From Streptomyces iranensis (GTDB lineage Bacteria; Actinomycetota; Actinomycetes; Streptomycetales; Streptomycetaceae), in the NCBI RefSeq assembly GCF_017874715.1, contig NZ_JAGGLR010000019.1, positions 208,746 through 272,745 on the forward strand: a DNA stretch of 64,000 nt, in the 5' to 3' direction. The notes under the pieces are model-generated. The model saw only the letters and a program-made list of their open reading frames with translations. It searched no databases and had not been told where the DNA came from. Shown piece after piece: positions 33,324-40,797 of this stretch. The first letter of the stretch is position 1, and the number at the start of each line of letters is the position of its first letter. Both the position numbers and the translations under genes were made by a program.

Positions 33324-36300
33324 TCAGGCCCTCATCAGTCGATCGCCGGCCCTCTGACTAAGATCGTGTCTGCGGATGGAGAAGGGAGCTGCCGTATAAC
33401 CTCTGGCCAGATGGAGGCGTTCACCGAAGAGATCAGCGCCAATTACCGGGTTGTCTATCCGCGGCATCATGACCCGCAGCCTGAGATTGGAAAGTTCGGC
33501 CAGCGGTGTAAGGTCGAGTGAACTATCGGCGGTGGCACTCCAGTGACTTCTGGTCCTCAAATTTAGCTGCAGATAACTGAGCGCGGGAAACTTAGCCACG
33601 ATCTGCGCGAGGTCAGAAGGGTCTTCTACTCTATTCAGGTGCAACCTGTAGACGCAGGGAAGCGGCCGTACGAGTGCGAGATCTGGAATCCGCCGCAGTT
33701 CGACCTGCAACGTCCCGAGTTGCGGCAACTCTCGTACGAGATCCAGCGCGTGGAAGATGTTCACGGGCCCGCTGAGACGCAAGTTCCGCAGCCCCTGCCA
33801 CTCGGGAAGCGAACTCAGTACCACCGGCTGCAGGGCCTTCATGACGAGGTGCTTGACACCGGGGTGTGCGCGGGGCAAAGCATCACGGCATTCATGGGGG
33901 AGCGCCTGCAAGACGAGCCGTTCTAGAGTCGCAATGCCGCTGATGGAATCCAATGCAGTCAGGGGGAGATGCTCGGCGCTGAGAGAGAGATGGCGCAACG
34001 GTAGAGCAGCGAGTGCCGTCAGATCCGTGACGCGGAAGCAATCCGTGATTTGCAGGCTGCTTAGCTCTTGCTGTCCGACCAGGCACGCAAAGTTTTCGAC
34101 CAACGGATTGCTGTCCAGGCGCAACCCTTGCAACCACCCGTCGGGCAATTCCCCGGCCAACGCTGCGGGTGGTAGCGGGCCGTGTATTCTCAGCGTGCCG
34201 ATGGGGCCGAGCTTGCGGAGTTGTACCAGCTTCTCAAGACTATCGACCTCCAATACTGGTATATCTTTGGTAGGGATCCGGGACAGTACCTCTTGGGCGT
34301 AATCCTGAATTGGGAATTTTCCCCAGTTAGCAGCCAGGTGGTATCGAACAATGCCTTCCCCGCGTACTGTAAAACGTTGCATGATCTCCATGGCTTCACG
34401 GCCCGCAACACCTGCTGCGGTTTGTACCACTGTGGCTGCTTCTTCGGCACTGAGGCCGTCCGGCCCTGGCAGTAGTGGCAGCAAGTCCGGTCCCAGCGAG
34501 ACCAGCTTGGCAACGTCTTCTTGCCCTGGTGGCATGAGCCGTCTCAGACGCTCCTCGACCTCGTCCCGATCCTCGAAGTAGGCGGACTCGAAGGCACAAT
34601 GCGCCGCCAGCACGTATAGATCGACCCGCTTTCCGTGGTCGTCCACTGCGTCACCTTGGGCGATCAGGTTCTCTACGATCGTCTCTGTCTGCCCTCTGCC
34701 GCAGTGCCCGGCCATGAGCCGTATCACGTCCTGCCAGTCTTCCTCGGCGGCATGGCGCAGCATTTCGTTCAGGGAGCCGCTCTCATGGAACTCCTTGGCC
34801 GCCAGATAGTCCTGGAACGTGCGGTGGATGAACTGGATTGCATCCCCGTCGCGTTGCTGGAGTAGACCGCTGCGATTAAGGAGGTGGATCAGCAGCTGGT
34901 CCGGCGTGGCGCTCTTTCGGACCCGGGCCATGCCCTTCAGAGCGAGGGTGATCTGTGCGATCGCGTCCTCGTGCGACAGCTGTGTCTGACCGCCGCGCAC
35001 CAGCCAGACCGCAATGCGCTGTAGCAACTGCTGTTGCTGCTCGACACTGAGCGTGATGCCCTCAGCGGCACCTATCTTCCGTTGCGTATCCCGGCTACCG
35101 AGAAGCATCGCCAGCGCTGAACGGTACAGAGCCCAACGATTGTCCGGCAGCAGACCTCGATTGCGGTGGTGCAGGGCACAGATCACGGCGCAGAGCAGCG
35201 GTGTCCGAGCCAGATCTCGCAGCGCGAGATTTCTGTCTAACTGCTGGTTCAGTTCCCGTTCTAGCTCGGCCAGCTCGTTGCGACATCCCACGGCGGCGCG
35301 ATGCCACGCCGCTACAAATTCCCTGATGTCCGGGTCGCGCATAGGCAGCAACCGCAGCTCGTCGAATCCTTCTTCGGTGAGCCACCTCTTCTCCACGGCC
35401 ATTGGGCGGACTGTCACTATGCACCGCGTTTTCGGATACCGGTGGAGAACCTCGGAGAGCCAACTAGCAGCGTCTGTCCGGTCCTTACGCGGTACTTCAT
35501 CCAATCCGTCGACCAGCAGCAGCCCACGGCCGGATTCCAGAACCCGGCGGGCCCAGCCTTCCGGTGGGTTGTCGACCTGGAGTTCGGCGGCGAGGGGAAG
35601 TTCGGCCGGCTTGGGGAAGGGGCGGCCCTGGGCACGGATGCTACGCAGCGGCACGACGAATGGCACCAGGTGGTTAAGGTCGGCGAGTTCGGGGCCTAAA
35701 GTGCCCGCGCCGGAGTGCGCGGCCAGCCACCAGACCAGAGTAGTTTTGCCTGCTCCGGCCTCGCCGCGCAGCAGAATGCGTGGACGGTCTGCGAGTAGGT
35801 CGTTGATGCGCTGAGGGCCTAGCTCTGGCGTACCCGGCTTGGCATGGACGGAGGTTTGGGCCTCCAGCGGCAGATACGCAGTTTCCAAGTCCCAGGTGGA
35901 CTCGTTGCGTCCAAGTTCCTCTAGGCCAAAGATTTCTGTCTTCCGGTAGCGGGCGCTGACAGCGCTCGCGTAGTCCGGCTCGTAACGCAAGTCCTGGCGA
36001 TGGAAATCAGTGACGCTCTCGCGGCGGAAGCTGTCACCACACAGGCGGCGGAACTGGTCGGAGAACCGCTGGTCCCCCATGAGCTGCGACGTGGCGACGG
36101 CCATGACGCGCTGATGGTTGCGTTCCTTCGGTATCTCGGTGACCAGGCCCAGTAGTACTGGGCCAGCGAAGAGCGGGGATCCAGACAGGCCAGCTAGTGG
36201 TGAGGGGCCGTCTCCGCGCTCTGAGACGGGAGGCATGTCCAACATGCAGGTCAGACCACCACGAAGGCGTCCTGCAACCGGAAGCACGGTCCCGGTGTAT

Positions 36301-36725
36301 TGGTCCAGGTCGAGTCGATCCTCGGCACCATACCGCTGCACGTCCGGGAAGCCGATGATCTCGCAGTGGGGCAGCGGAGACTCGGTGGCCAGCTCACCGA
36401 GTCTGATGCTGCCGAGTGCCGCGGCTTGATCGAGGCTCAGGACGTCCCGCTCGGCGAACAGCAGGGCCGCGTCGAGTTCGAGGCTGAACCAGACCACCTC
36501 GCAGGAAACGACGTCCGAGCTGCCCGGGTGCGCCACTGACAGGGGCTGCCCCTGGGCCTGCCCTGAAAGTCGCTGGCCGCTGCTCAAAAGGTGTGCGCTG
36601 GTCAGGATGAGGTGCGGGGCCAGCAGTACGCCGGTGCCCTGGCTCTGGCCGAGCACGGCCACCACACGCTCGACGGGATGGGCGACTGTGACTATGTGGT
36701 CCCCCACTCTGCCCGCGGCTGGCAT
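33324..36725 (-). CDS. Trypsin-like protease / NACHT NTPase / leucine-rich-repeat protein
   Basis: A 1,133-residue three-part protein. Residues 10-230 form a trypsin-like serine protease with His45 in LILTSAHLL, Asp85 in SLELDAALLF and Ser181 in GLSGSPLF. Residues 315-560 are a NACHT-type STAND NTPase: Walker A GEAGAGKTT (321-329), Walker B LLLVDGLDEVP (402-412) and the sensor IVTVRP. A helical region follows, then leucine-rich-repeat-like strands from about residue 860 (LQGLRLDSNPL, LSSLQITDCFRVTDLTALAA, LRHLSLSAEHLPLTALDSIS). This layout resembles bacterial NACHT immune proteins: the repeats sense a trigger, NTP hydrolysis drives assembly, and the protease is the effector (inference from the family). 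ATG 36725 overlaps the Trypco2 stop as TGATG; GTG 36728 is possible. TTA codons at 35238-35240 and 35697-35699 suggest bldA dependence. Confidence 0.88.
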   Translation of the reverse strand: MPAAGRVGDHIVTVAHPVERVVAVLGQSQGTGVLLAPHLILTSAHLLSSGQRLSGQAQGQPLSVAHPGSSDVVSCEVVWFSLELDAALLFAERDVLSLDQAAALGSIRLGELATESPLPHCEIIGFPDVQRYGAEDRLDLDQYTGTVLPVAGRLRGGLTCMLDMPPVSERGDGPSPLAGLSGSPLFAGPVLLGLVTEIPKERNHQRVMAVATSQLMGDQRFSDQFRRLCGDSFRRESVTDFHRQDLRYEPDYASAVSARYRKTEIFGLEELGRNESTWDLETAYLPLEAQTSVHAKPGTPELGPQRINDLLADRPRILLRGEAGAGKTTLVWWLAAHSGAGTLGPELADLNHLVPFVVPLRSIRAQGRPFPKPAELPLAAELQVDNPPEGWARRVLESGRGLLLVDGLDEVPRKDRTDAASWLSEVLHRYPKTRCIVTVRPMAVEKRWLTEEGFDELRLLPMRDPDIREFVAAWHRAAVGCRNELAELERELNQQLDRNLALRDLARTPLLCAVICALHHRNRGLLPDNRWALYRSALAMLLGSRDTQRKIGAAEGITLSVEQQQQLLQRIAVWLVRGGQTQLSHEDAIAQITLALKGMARVRKSATPDQLLIHLLNRSGLLQQRDGDAIQFIHRTFQDYLAAKEFHESGSLNEMLRHAAEEDWQDVIRLMAGHCGRGQTETIVENLIAQGDAVDDHGKRVDLYVLAAHCAFESAYFEDRDEVEERLRRLMPPGQEDVAKLVSLGPDLLPLLPGPDGLSAEEAATVVQTAAGVAGREAMEIMQRFTVRGEGIVRYHLAANWGKFPIQDYAQEVLSRIPTKDIPVLEVDSLEKLVQLRKLGPIGTLRIHGPLPPAALAGELPDGWLQGLRLDSNPLVENFACLVGQQELSSLQITDCFRVTDLTALAALPLRHLSLSAEHLPLTALDSISGIATLERLVLQALPHECRDALPRAHPGVKHLVMKALQPVVLSSLPEWQGLRNLRLSGPVNIFHALDLVRELPQLGTLQVELRRIPDLALVRPLPCVYRLHLNRVEDPSDLAQIVAKFPALSYLQLNLRTRSHWSATADSSLDLTPLAELSNLRLRVMMPRIDNPVIGADLFGERLHLARGYTAAPFSIRRHDLSQRAGDRLMRA

Positions 36726-37072
36726 CACCGAGACCCGAACCCATCGATGCTGCCCTGGCTCTTGTTACCCACCTTCCAAGGATCACCCGTCCGACTGTCC
36801 TTGGGCTTGAGCGTGAACGCCACCCGGTGGGTTTTGGCTGACATCCGTGTGGCGTCGGCCCCGGCCTCCAGGACCCAAGCCTTCACCTTGCCCCCGCCCT
36901 TGAGCTCCTTGCGCAGCTCTACGGTGAACTCCATCTGAATGTCGCCTAGTTCGAAGGTCAGATCCTGCCCCTCAGCCTGTTCGGCGGCAGCGACCAACCC
37001 GTCCCGGATGACCTGCACGGCGCTGCCCAGTTCAATGGCATTTTCCGTGTCCTCATGGCGTTCGCCGTTCAC
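36725..37072 (-). CDS. Trypco2 (trypsin-co-occurring domain 2) protein
   Basis: The 115-residue protein matches the Trypco2 family, small beta-rich domains found beside or fused to trypsin/NTPase conflict proteins. Visible family features are the start AIELGSAVQVIRDGLVAAAE, DLTFELGDIQMEFTVELRKE, and KVKAWVLEAGADATRMSAKT followed by HRVAFTLKPK. GTG 37072 follows GGGGGCGAT; the open frame extends upstream but without family similarity. It is translationally coupled (TGATG) to the protease-NACHT gene, so it is very probably its partner, perhaps an adaptor, inhibitor or substrate. Its molecular function is not known. Confidence 0.82.
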   Translation of the reverse strand: MNGERHEDTENAIELGSAVQVIRDGLVAAAEQAEGQDLTFELGDIQMEFTVELRKELKGGGKVKAWVLEAGADATRMSAKTHRVAFTLKPKDSRTGDPWKVGNKSQGSIDGFGSR

Positions 37073-37474
37073 ATCGCCCCCGTGGTACTGATGCCAGAAG
37101 CAGCAGCGTAGCGATGAGAAGCCGGCCCTGCCGAGTCTTCGCTGCTTCTCGCCACCAGCATCTACGCGGCCTGGCCCACGGGCCACTGACGGCAACGGCC
37201 AGGTCATGGTCTTGGATGACGTCTTACCGCGTTATGAGGCGACGATCCGGGGCCGCTCGCGTTTCCCAGCAAGGGTGGGAAGGCTGTACTCGCCAACCGG
37301 GTGGGAGGCTGCTCCTCTTGGTCACTGAGGGTCCGTGGCGACGTCGCCGGGCCCTCTCTGGGCCCTCCGAGGGTGACGAACAACGGCCAACAACGACCAG
37401 TAACGACCGCCCGACCGCAGGTCAGTTGAGGGGCGCGATCTGCTGACCTGGGCCGAAAAACGGGCCCGCCAGAC
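37073..37474. other. Non-coding right end of the element
   Basis: No supported gene. It should contain the promoter of the Trypco2-NACHT operon. GGGTGGGAAGGCTG and GGGTGGGAGGCTG recur near 37273 and 37299, and three 10-bp iterons lie at 37379-37408. GGGCCCT clusters near 37350-37367 resemble the palindrome at the integrase end (31245-31265). This is the expected place for integrase arm sites. Confidence 0.6.
37379..37408 (+). repeat. Three 10-bp iterons near attR
   Basis: AACAACGGCC, AACAACGACC and AGTAACGACC follow each other without gaps, 67 bp from the attR core. Direct repeats of this size beside a core site resemble arm-type binding sites of tyrosine integrases. Confidence 0.6.
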
Positions 37475-37509
37475 CCAGGGCAAGAAGAAGTAGCCTTTGT
37501 GATCATGCC
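37475..37509. repeat. attR: second copy of the gpmA 3'-end repeat
   Basis: Matches 31167-31201 at 34 of 35 positions. Here it is preceded by element DNA, so the codons QGKKK and stop are only a remnant and not part of a gene. Confidence 0.88.
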
Positions 37510-37545
37510 TCCCACCCGCACTTACGGTGTGAGTGGGAGGCATTT
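37507..37545 (+). terminator. Terminator on the chromosome side of attR
   Basis: A 9-bp stem GCCTCCCAC/GTGGGAGGC is followed by ATTTTC. It is probably the original gpmA terminator of the host, separated from gpmA by the insertion. Confidence 0.75.
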
Positions 37546-37646
37546 TCGTGCCCGCTGACGCCGGTTCCGTATTCCACCGATGAGTTCCGCGAGCTTGCCC
37601 GGTCTACCCCGTCGTACACCGTCGGACCTCGGACTGGAGACCCACC

Positions 37647-38099
37647 ATGACCACTCCCGCACACGCCGGCCGCATGCTGTTCGTAAACCTCCCCGTGGCG
37701 GACCTCAAGCGCAGCAAAGCGTTCTTTGCGCGGCTCGGGTTCAGCTACAGCCCGATGTTCACCGACGAGACCGCCGCCTGCATGCCGGTCGGCGAGCAGG
37801 CCTACGTCATGCTGCTCAGCCACGAGAAGTTCGCGCAGTTCGCGAAGCTGCCGATGGCCGATCCCACCACGCACACGCTGGCGCTCTACTGCTTCAGCGT
37901 GTCAGCCCGCGATGAGGTCGACACGGTCACCGAGGCCGCGCTCGCCGCGGGCGGCTCCGAAGCGGATGGCCCCGAGGACCACGGCTTCATGTACTCACGC
38001 AGCTTCTACGACCTCGACGGCCACGGCTGGCAGGTCATGTGGATGGATTCGTCGAGCATCTCGGACAGCTCGGCCTCCTCCACGCCCGCGAGCACGTGA
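37647..38099 (+). CDS. VOC (glyoxalase-like) protein with a foreign C-terminal tail
   Basis: The 150-residue protein has a vicinal-oxygen-chelate fold: MLFVNLPVADLKRSKAFFAR, YVMLLSHEKFAQFAKLP, and the closing strand YSRSFYDLDGHGWQVMWMD. Members include glyoxalases, dioxygenases and resistance proteins; the exact role is not evident. ATG 37647 follows GGAGA. Family homology ends at WQVMWMD; the last 18 residues (SSSISDSSASSTPAST) come from reading an istB fragment in another frame, so the natural stop was lost by an insertion event. The fold itself is complete. Confidence 0.85.
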   Translation: MTTPAHAGRMLFVNLPVADLKRSKAFFARLGFSYSPMFTDETAACMPVGEQAYVMLLSHEKFAQFAKLPMADPTTHTLALYCFSVSARDEVDTVTEAALAAGGSEADGPEDHGFMYSRSFYDLDGHGWQVMWMDSSSISDSSASSTPAST

Positions 38100-38178
38100 T
38101 CCTGCTCGGACCACCGACCACCGACCACCGACCACCGGCAAGACCCACCTCGCCGTCGCGCACGCGAGGGCCGCAGAC
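38041..38178 (+). pseudogene. istB fragment (IS21 family) with repeat expansion in Walker A
   Basis: One frame reads FVEHLGQLGLLHAREHVILL then GPP, matching IstB ATPase just before Walker A; after the repeats another frame reads GKTHLAVAHARA, the Walker A remainder. Between them ACCACCG is repeated about four times (38109-38137), which destroys the frame. The fragment overlaps the 3' end of the VOC gene. No IstA or terminal repeats are near. Confidence 0.7.
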
Positions 38179-38182
38179 ACGC

Positions 38183-38806
38183 TCAGGACACCGTCCTGGC
38201 CCCTGGCGAGTTCTGGGCGATGTACTGCCCCACCTCACGGAAGTGGCGAAGGGCCTCCGGGGAGCCGTCGTCGAGGGCGGCGTTGGCCGCGGCGCGCAGG
38301 GCATCACTGATGTTCGGATCCGCGAGCATGCGAGCTATGTAGACGGCGTCGTCCTCGGCTTGGGCCAGTCGGTAGCCGGTCTCCATCCAGGCGCGCATCT
38401 CCTCCGGGGAGTTGTTGTCGAGGAGCTCGTTGGCCTCCTCGATGACGCGCTTGTTATTGTTCTGCGTTGCGACGTGGAGGATGCGGGCGATGGCGACCCG
38501 GTCGTCCTCGGCTTGGGCCAGTCGGTAGCCGGTCTTCAGGAAGGCGCGCATGTCATCCGCGGTGCCGTTGAGAGCCTCATTGGCCTCTCGGACGACCCCT
38601 CGGCCACTGCCCTCGTCCGCCAGAATGGCGGCGATCGCCGCACGCAGTTCGTCCTCCGACATCTCGTCCACCGGTGTGTCGGACACGGTCGCCACGGTGG
38701 TGGTGACCGGAGCCGACGAACCGTTGGCAAACGCCGGGGCGGTGAAGAGGAGGGCTGGGGTCAGAGCGGTGGCCACGACGAGCAGAACGGCACGCGTCGG
38801 TCTCAT
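38183..38806 (-). CDS. Secreted ALF-repeat protein
   Basis: The 207-residue protein has a signal peptide (RAVLLVVATALTPALLFTAP, cut near AFANG) and three ALF-type repeats of about 43 residues (VREANEALNGTADDMRAFLK, IEEANELLDNNSPEEMRAWM, ANAALDDGSPEALRHFREVG). Each repeat includes TGYRLAQAEDD or a variant. ALF repeats are common in Streptomyces extracellular proteins, where their function is not known. ATG 38806 follows GGAGG by 9 nt. A stretch of about 32 bp encoding GYRLAQAEDD is identical in two repeats (38351 and 38507). Confidence 0.85.
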   Translation of the reverse strand: MRPTRAVLLVVATALTPALLFTAPAFANGSSAPVTTTVATVSDTPVDEMSEDELRAAIAAILADEGSGRGVVREANEALNGTADDMRAFLKTGYRLAQAEDDRVAIARILHVATQNNNKRVIEEANELLDNNSPEEMRAWMETGYRLAQAEDDAVYIARMLADPNISDALRAAANAALDDGSPEALRHFREVGQYIAQNSPGARTVS

Positions 38807-39317
38807 GAGTGTATGCCTCCGTGTTCGAAGTTCAGGTAGGCAGATGATCACTCATAGGCACCAAAATCGCACGAGGAATCGGTTAGTCCGGAAAAGGGCG
38901 ACCAGAATGATCACGTGGCTGAACGCGTGCGGATCCGGGAAATTGATGACGACGAGGGCAGGCGGTTGAGCGCTTCCGAGCTCCGCCGCGCCAAGTTCGC
39001 TCGGTGGCTCCCTGCTGAGCTCCCAGAACTCGCTGGCCCGGCTCACGGCACCGTCAGCCTGCCGCTGCACATGGCATCGTCCGGGCTCTCCCAGTTCGAC
39101 GTCGACCAGCCTCGCCTGAGGATGAGCTCTCCGGACCGCCCTGGCCGAGGGCATGCGCGACGATCTGGTGCAGTTCCTCGACCATGACCTGCTGATCAGC
39201 ATGTGGCCCGTCCTCCGCACCTTGATCAGCCGCGATATCCGCGACACAGTCCTGCACCGGCGGCTTCTCGTAGACGTGCTCGCTGTCGGAGGCGACCCCC
39301 GAATTTCTCGGGGGCGG
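38807..39317. pseudogene. Scar region: IS630 N-terminus joined to an antitoxin-like remnant
   Basis: From 38915 the plus strand reads MAERVRIREIDDDEGRRL, the typical N-terminus of an IS630-type transposase in Streptomyces. It then switches to RWLPAELPELAGPAHGTVSL and PLHMASSGLSQFDVDQPRLR, which resembles the regulator partner of AbiEii-type nucleotidyltransferase toxins. A frameshift near 39130 moves the similarity to MRDDLVQFLDHDLLISMWPV in another frame. No intact gene remains. Confidence 0.55.
39296..39314. terminator. Terminator of the GntR/UTRA operon
   Basis: A 7-bp stem CCCCCGA/TCGGGGG with the loop ATTTC lies directly after the stop codon of the minus-strand GntR gene. Confidence 0.75.
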
Positions 39318-40100
39318 TCACGAGGGAGTGAACTCGTACTGCAGCTCATAGAGGTGCCCGGCCTTGGCCATCACCGTCGCTTCGATGGGGCGCTCGCCGT
39401 CGCTGTAGACGACGCGCAACGTCCGCAGGACGGGAAGGTTCCCCGGCAGGCCGAGCACGGTGTACTGCTCCTGCGTCGGTACGCGTGCGGAGACCTTGTC
39501 GACGCTGAGGCGGGGCGGGTGGCCCAGCTCCGCGAGGAGGGCCGGGGTGCCGCCCTTGATCTTGCGGCGGTCCATCATCGCCGTTCCGCGAGCCAGCTCC
39601 AGCGGGTAGTACGACTTCACCAGTTCCACCGGCTCATCGTCCAGGAGCAGCACCTGTGCCCGCATCAGCGCCGTGCCGTCCTCCGGAATACGCAGAGCTT
39701 CGGCCACGTCGGCGGGCGGACGGATCTCGGTGACGTCGAGGAGTCGGCTGCTGCCGCGAGCCTGATGGCCCGCCGCGGCCTCACTGATCCATCGGTACGG
39801 CTCTCCGGGCGCGGCCGGGGCCATGTACGAGGCGGGACGCATGGTGCGCTGCCGGTGTTCGCGTACGGTGACGGCCGCTCCGGCGCGGCCGACCGCCAGC
39901 CCTTCGTCCTTCAAGAGCTGCAGGGCTTTCTGAACGGTCGCGTTCGAGGCAGTGAATCGCTCCTTGAGTTGGGCGGTCGAGAGAAGCTTGGTGCCGGGAG
40001 GAAGGTCCCCGGACATGATCTCGTCCCGTAGGTCGGCGGCGATCCGTTCGTGCAGCGACCGCCGGTCGACTGCGTCCTGTTCGGCCTTCGGCACGGTCAT
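39318..40100 (-). CDS. GntR/UTRA transcription regulator
   Basis: The 260-residue protein has a GntR winged helix (LHERIAADLRDEIMSGDLPP, STAQLKERFTASNATVQKAL, LLKDEGLAVGRAGAAVTVRE) and a UTRA ligand-binding domain (ALMRAQVLLLDDEPVELVKS, KIKGGTPALLAELGHPPRLS). ATG 40100 overlaps the stop of the upstream UTRA gene as ATGA, so both are one operon. Its target may be its own operon and the divergent ATPase gene at 40798. Confidence 0.9.
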   Translation of the reverse strand: MTVPKAEQDAVDRRSLHERIAADLRDEIMSGDLPPGTKLLSTAQLKERFTASNATVQKALQLLKDEGLAVGRAGAAVTVREHRQRTMRPASYMAPAAPGEPYRWISEAAAGHQARGSSRLLDVTEIRPPADVAEALRIPEDGTALMRAQVLLLDDEPVELVKSYYPLELARGTAMMDRRKIKGGTPALLAELGHPPRLSVDKVSARVPTQEQYTVLGLPGNLPVLRTLRVVYSDGERPIEATVMAKAGHLYELQYEFTPS

Positions 40101-40639
40101 CCCATCCTGAGTTCGTAGCGCAGGCGCTGGCGTTGGGCGGGCATCGTGATCAGGTCGGCCTGAATGGCCCGGTCGTCCCCGTCGAGCATGACCCGCTCCA
40201 GGCACAGCACCGGCTCCTCCGCGCCGGTCCCCAGCAGCTCCCGCTCCTGTGCGTCCGGCATGCGCGCGGTCACGTCCTCACGGACCTGGCGACCCACATG
40301 CCCCAGCTCGGCGAGCAGCACCACCGCTCCTCCGCGGATCTTCGCGGTGCCCGCGAGACCGGTGCCTGCCGCGATATGCGCCGGGTAGTACGAGTCGGTG
40401 AGCTCGCACGGCTGCTCGTCGAGGTACATGATCCGACGCCGTACGACGACCGTATCCCCGTCCCCGAGCCCCAGAAGGCGGGCCACGACAGCCGGAGCGG
40501 AAACCTCCCCGGCATGCAGGATGCGCTGCGTCCCACGCCTGCCGCGCGCTGCCGCTCCCTCACCCCATGCGTCGCCCTGGCCGCCCTCAACAGGCCGCAG
40601 ATAGGGCATCGAGGAACTGATCCACGCATCGCTGGCCAC
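40097..40639 (-). CDS. Stand-alone UTRA-domain regulator (no HTH)
   Basis: The 180-residue protein starts MASDAWISSSMPYLRPVEGG and holds a UTRA domain (GDTVVVRRRIMYLDEQPCEL, KIRGGAVVLLAELGHVGRQV, PVLCLERVMLDGDDRAIQAD) but no DNA-binding domain. This short form recurs in Streptomyces, so it is not simply truncated. GTG 40639 follows GGAGGGG. Its coupling to a full GntR/UTRA protein suggests that the two UTRA domains form a heterodimer in which one subunit only senses ligand (inference). Confidence 0.82.
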   Translation of the reverse strand: MASDAWISSSMPYLRPVEGGQGDAWGEGAAARGRRGTQRILHAGEVSAPAVVARLLGLGDGDTVVVRRRIMYLDEQPCELTDSYYPAHIAAGTGLAGTAKIRGGAVVLLAELGHVGRQVREDVTARMPDAQERELLGTGAEEPVLCLERVMLDGDDRAIQADLITMPAQRQRLRYELRMG

Positions 40640-40732
40640 TGAGCCCCTCCTCAAGCGTGATCGACACTCGCCGACCTTGCCGCTTTACACAGTAAGCGAC
40701 CCCTTGGCCACCACCCTCAGAGAGTACCTCGC

Positions 40733-40758
40733 CACCTTTCGCGAATAGCGATAAGGTG
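40733..40758. promoter_or_regulatory. 26-bp imperfect palindrome in a divergent promoter
   Basis: Outer arms CACCTT/AAGGTG and inner arms TCGC/GCGA surround the centre GAATA, with one bulged T. It lies 95 bp from the UTRA start and 40 bp from the ATPase start, the expected place for a GntR operator controlling both. Confidence 0.5.
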
Positions 40759-40797
40759 ATGCTGCTCTCACACCCAGCTCTGAGGCGGTGACTCGCC

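Larger units (their letters stand above)
31202..37509. mobile_element. Decayed integrative element (AICE-like) inserted at the 3' end of gpmA
   Basis: About 6.3 kb bounded by 35-bp direct repeats. Contents in order: integrase remnant next to attL, truncated GntR regulator, P-loop kinase, protease-NACHT-LRR gene, Trypco2 gene, and a non-coding stretch with 10-bp iterons next to attR. Actinomycete integrative elements normally carry int, xis, rep, tra and GntR genes; here everything between int and gntR is gone. A protein-coding attB (gpmA) is less common than a tRNA. The NACHT gene has visibly lower G+C and TTA codons. The element should be immobile by itself because the integrase lacks its N-terminal DNA-binding domains. 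Confidence 0.85.
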
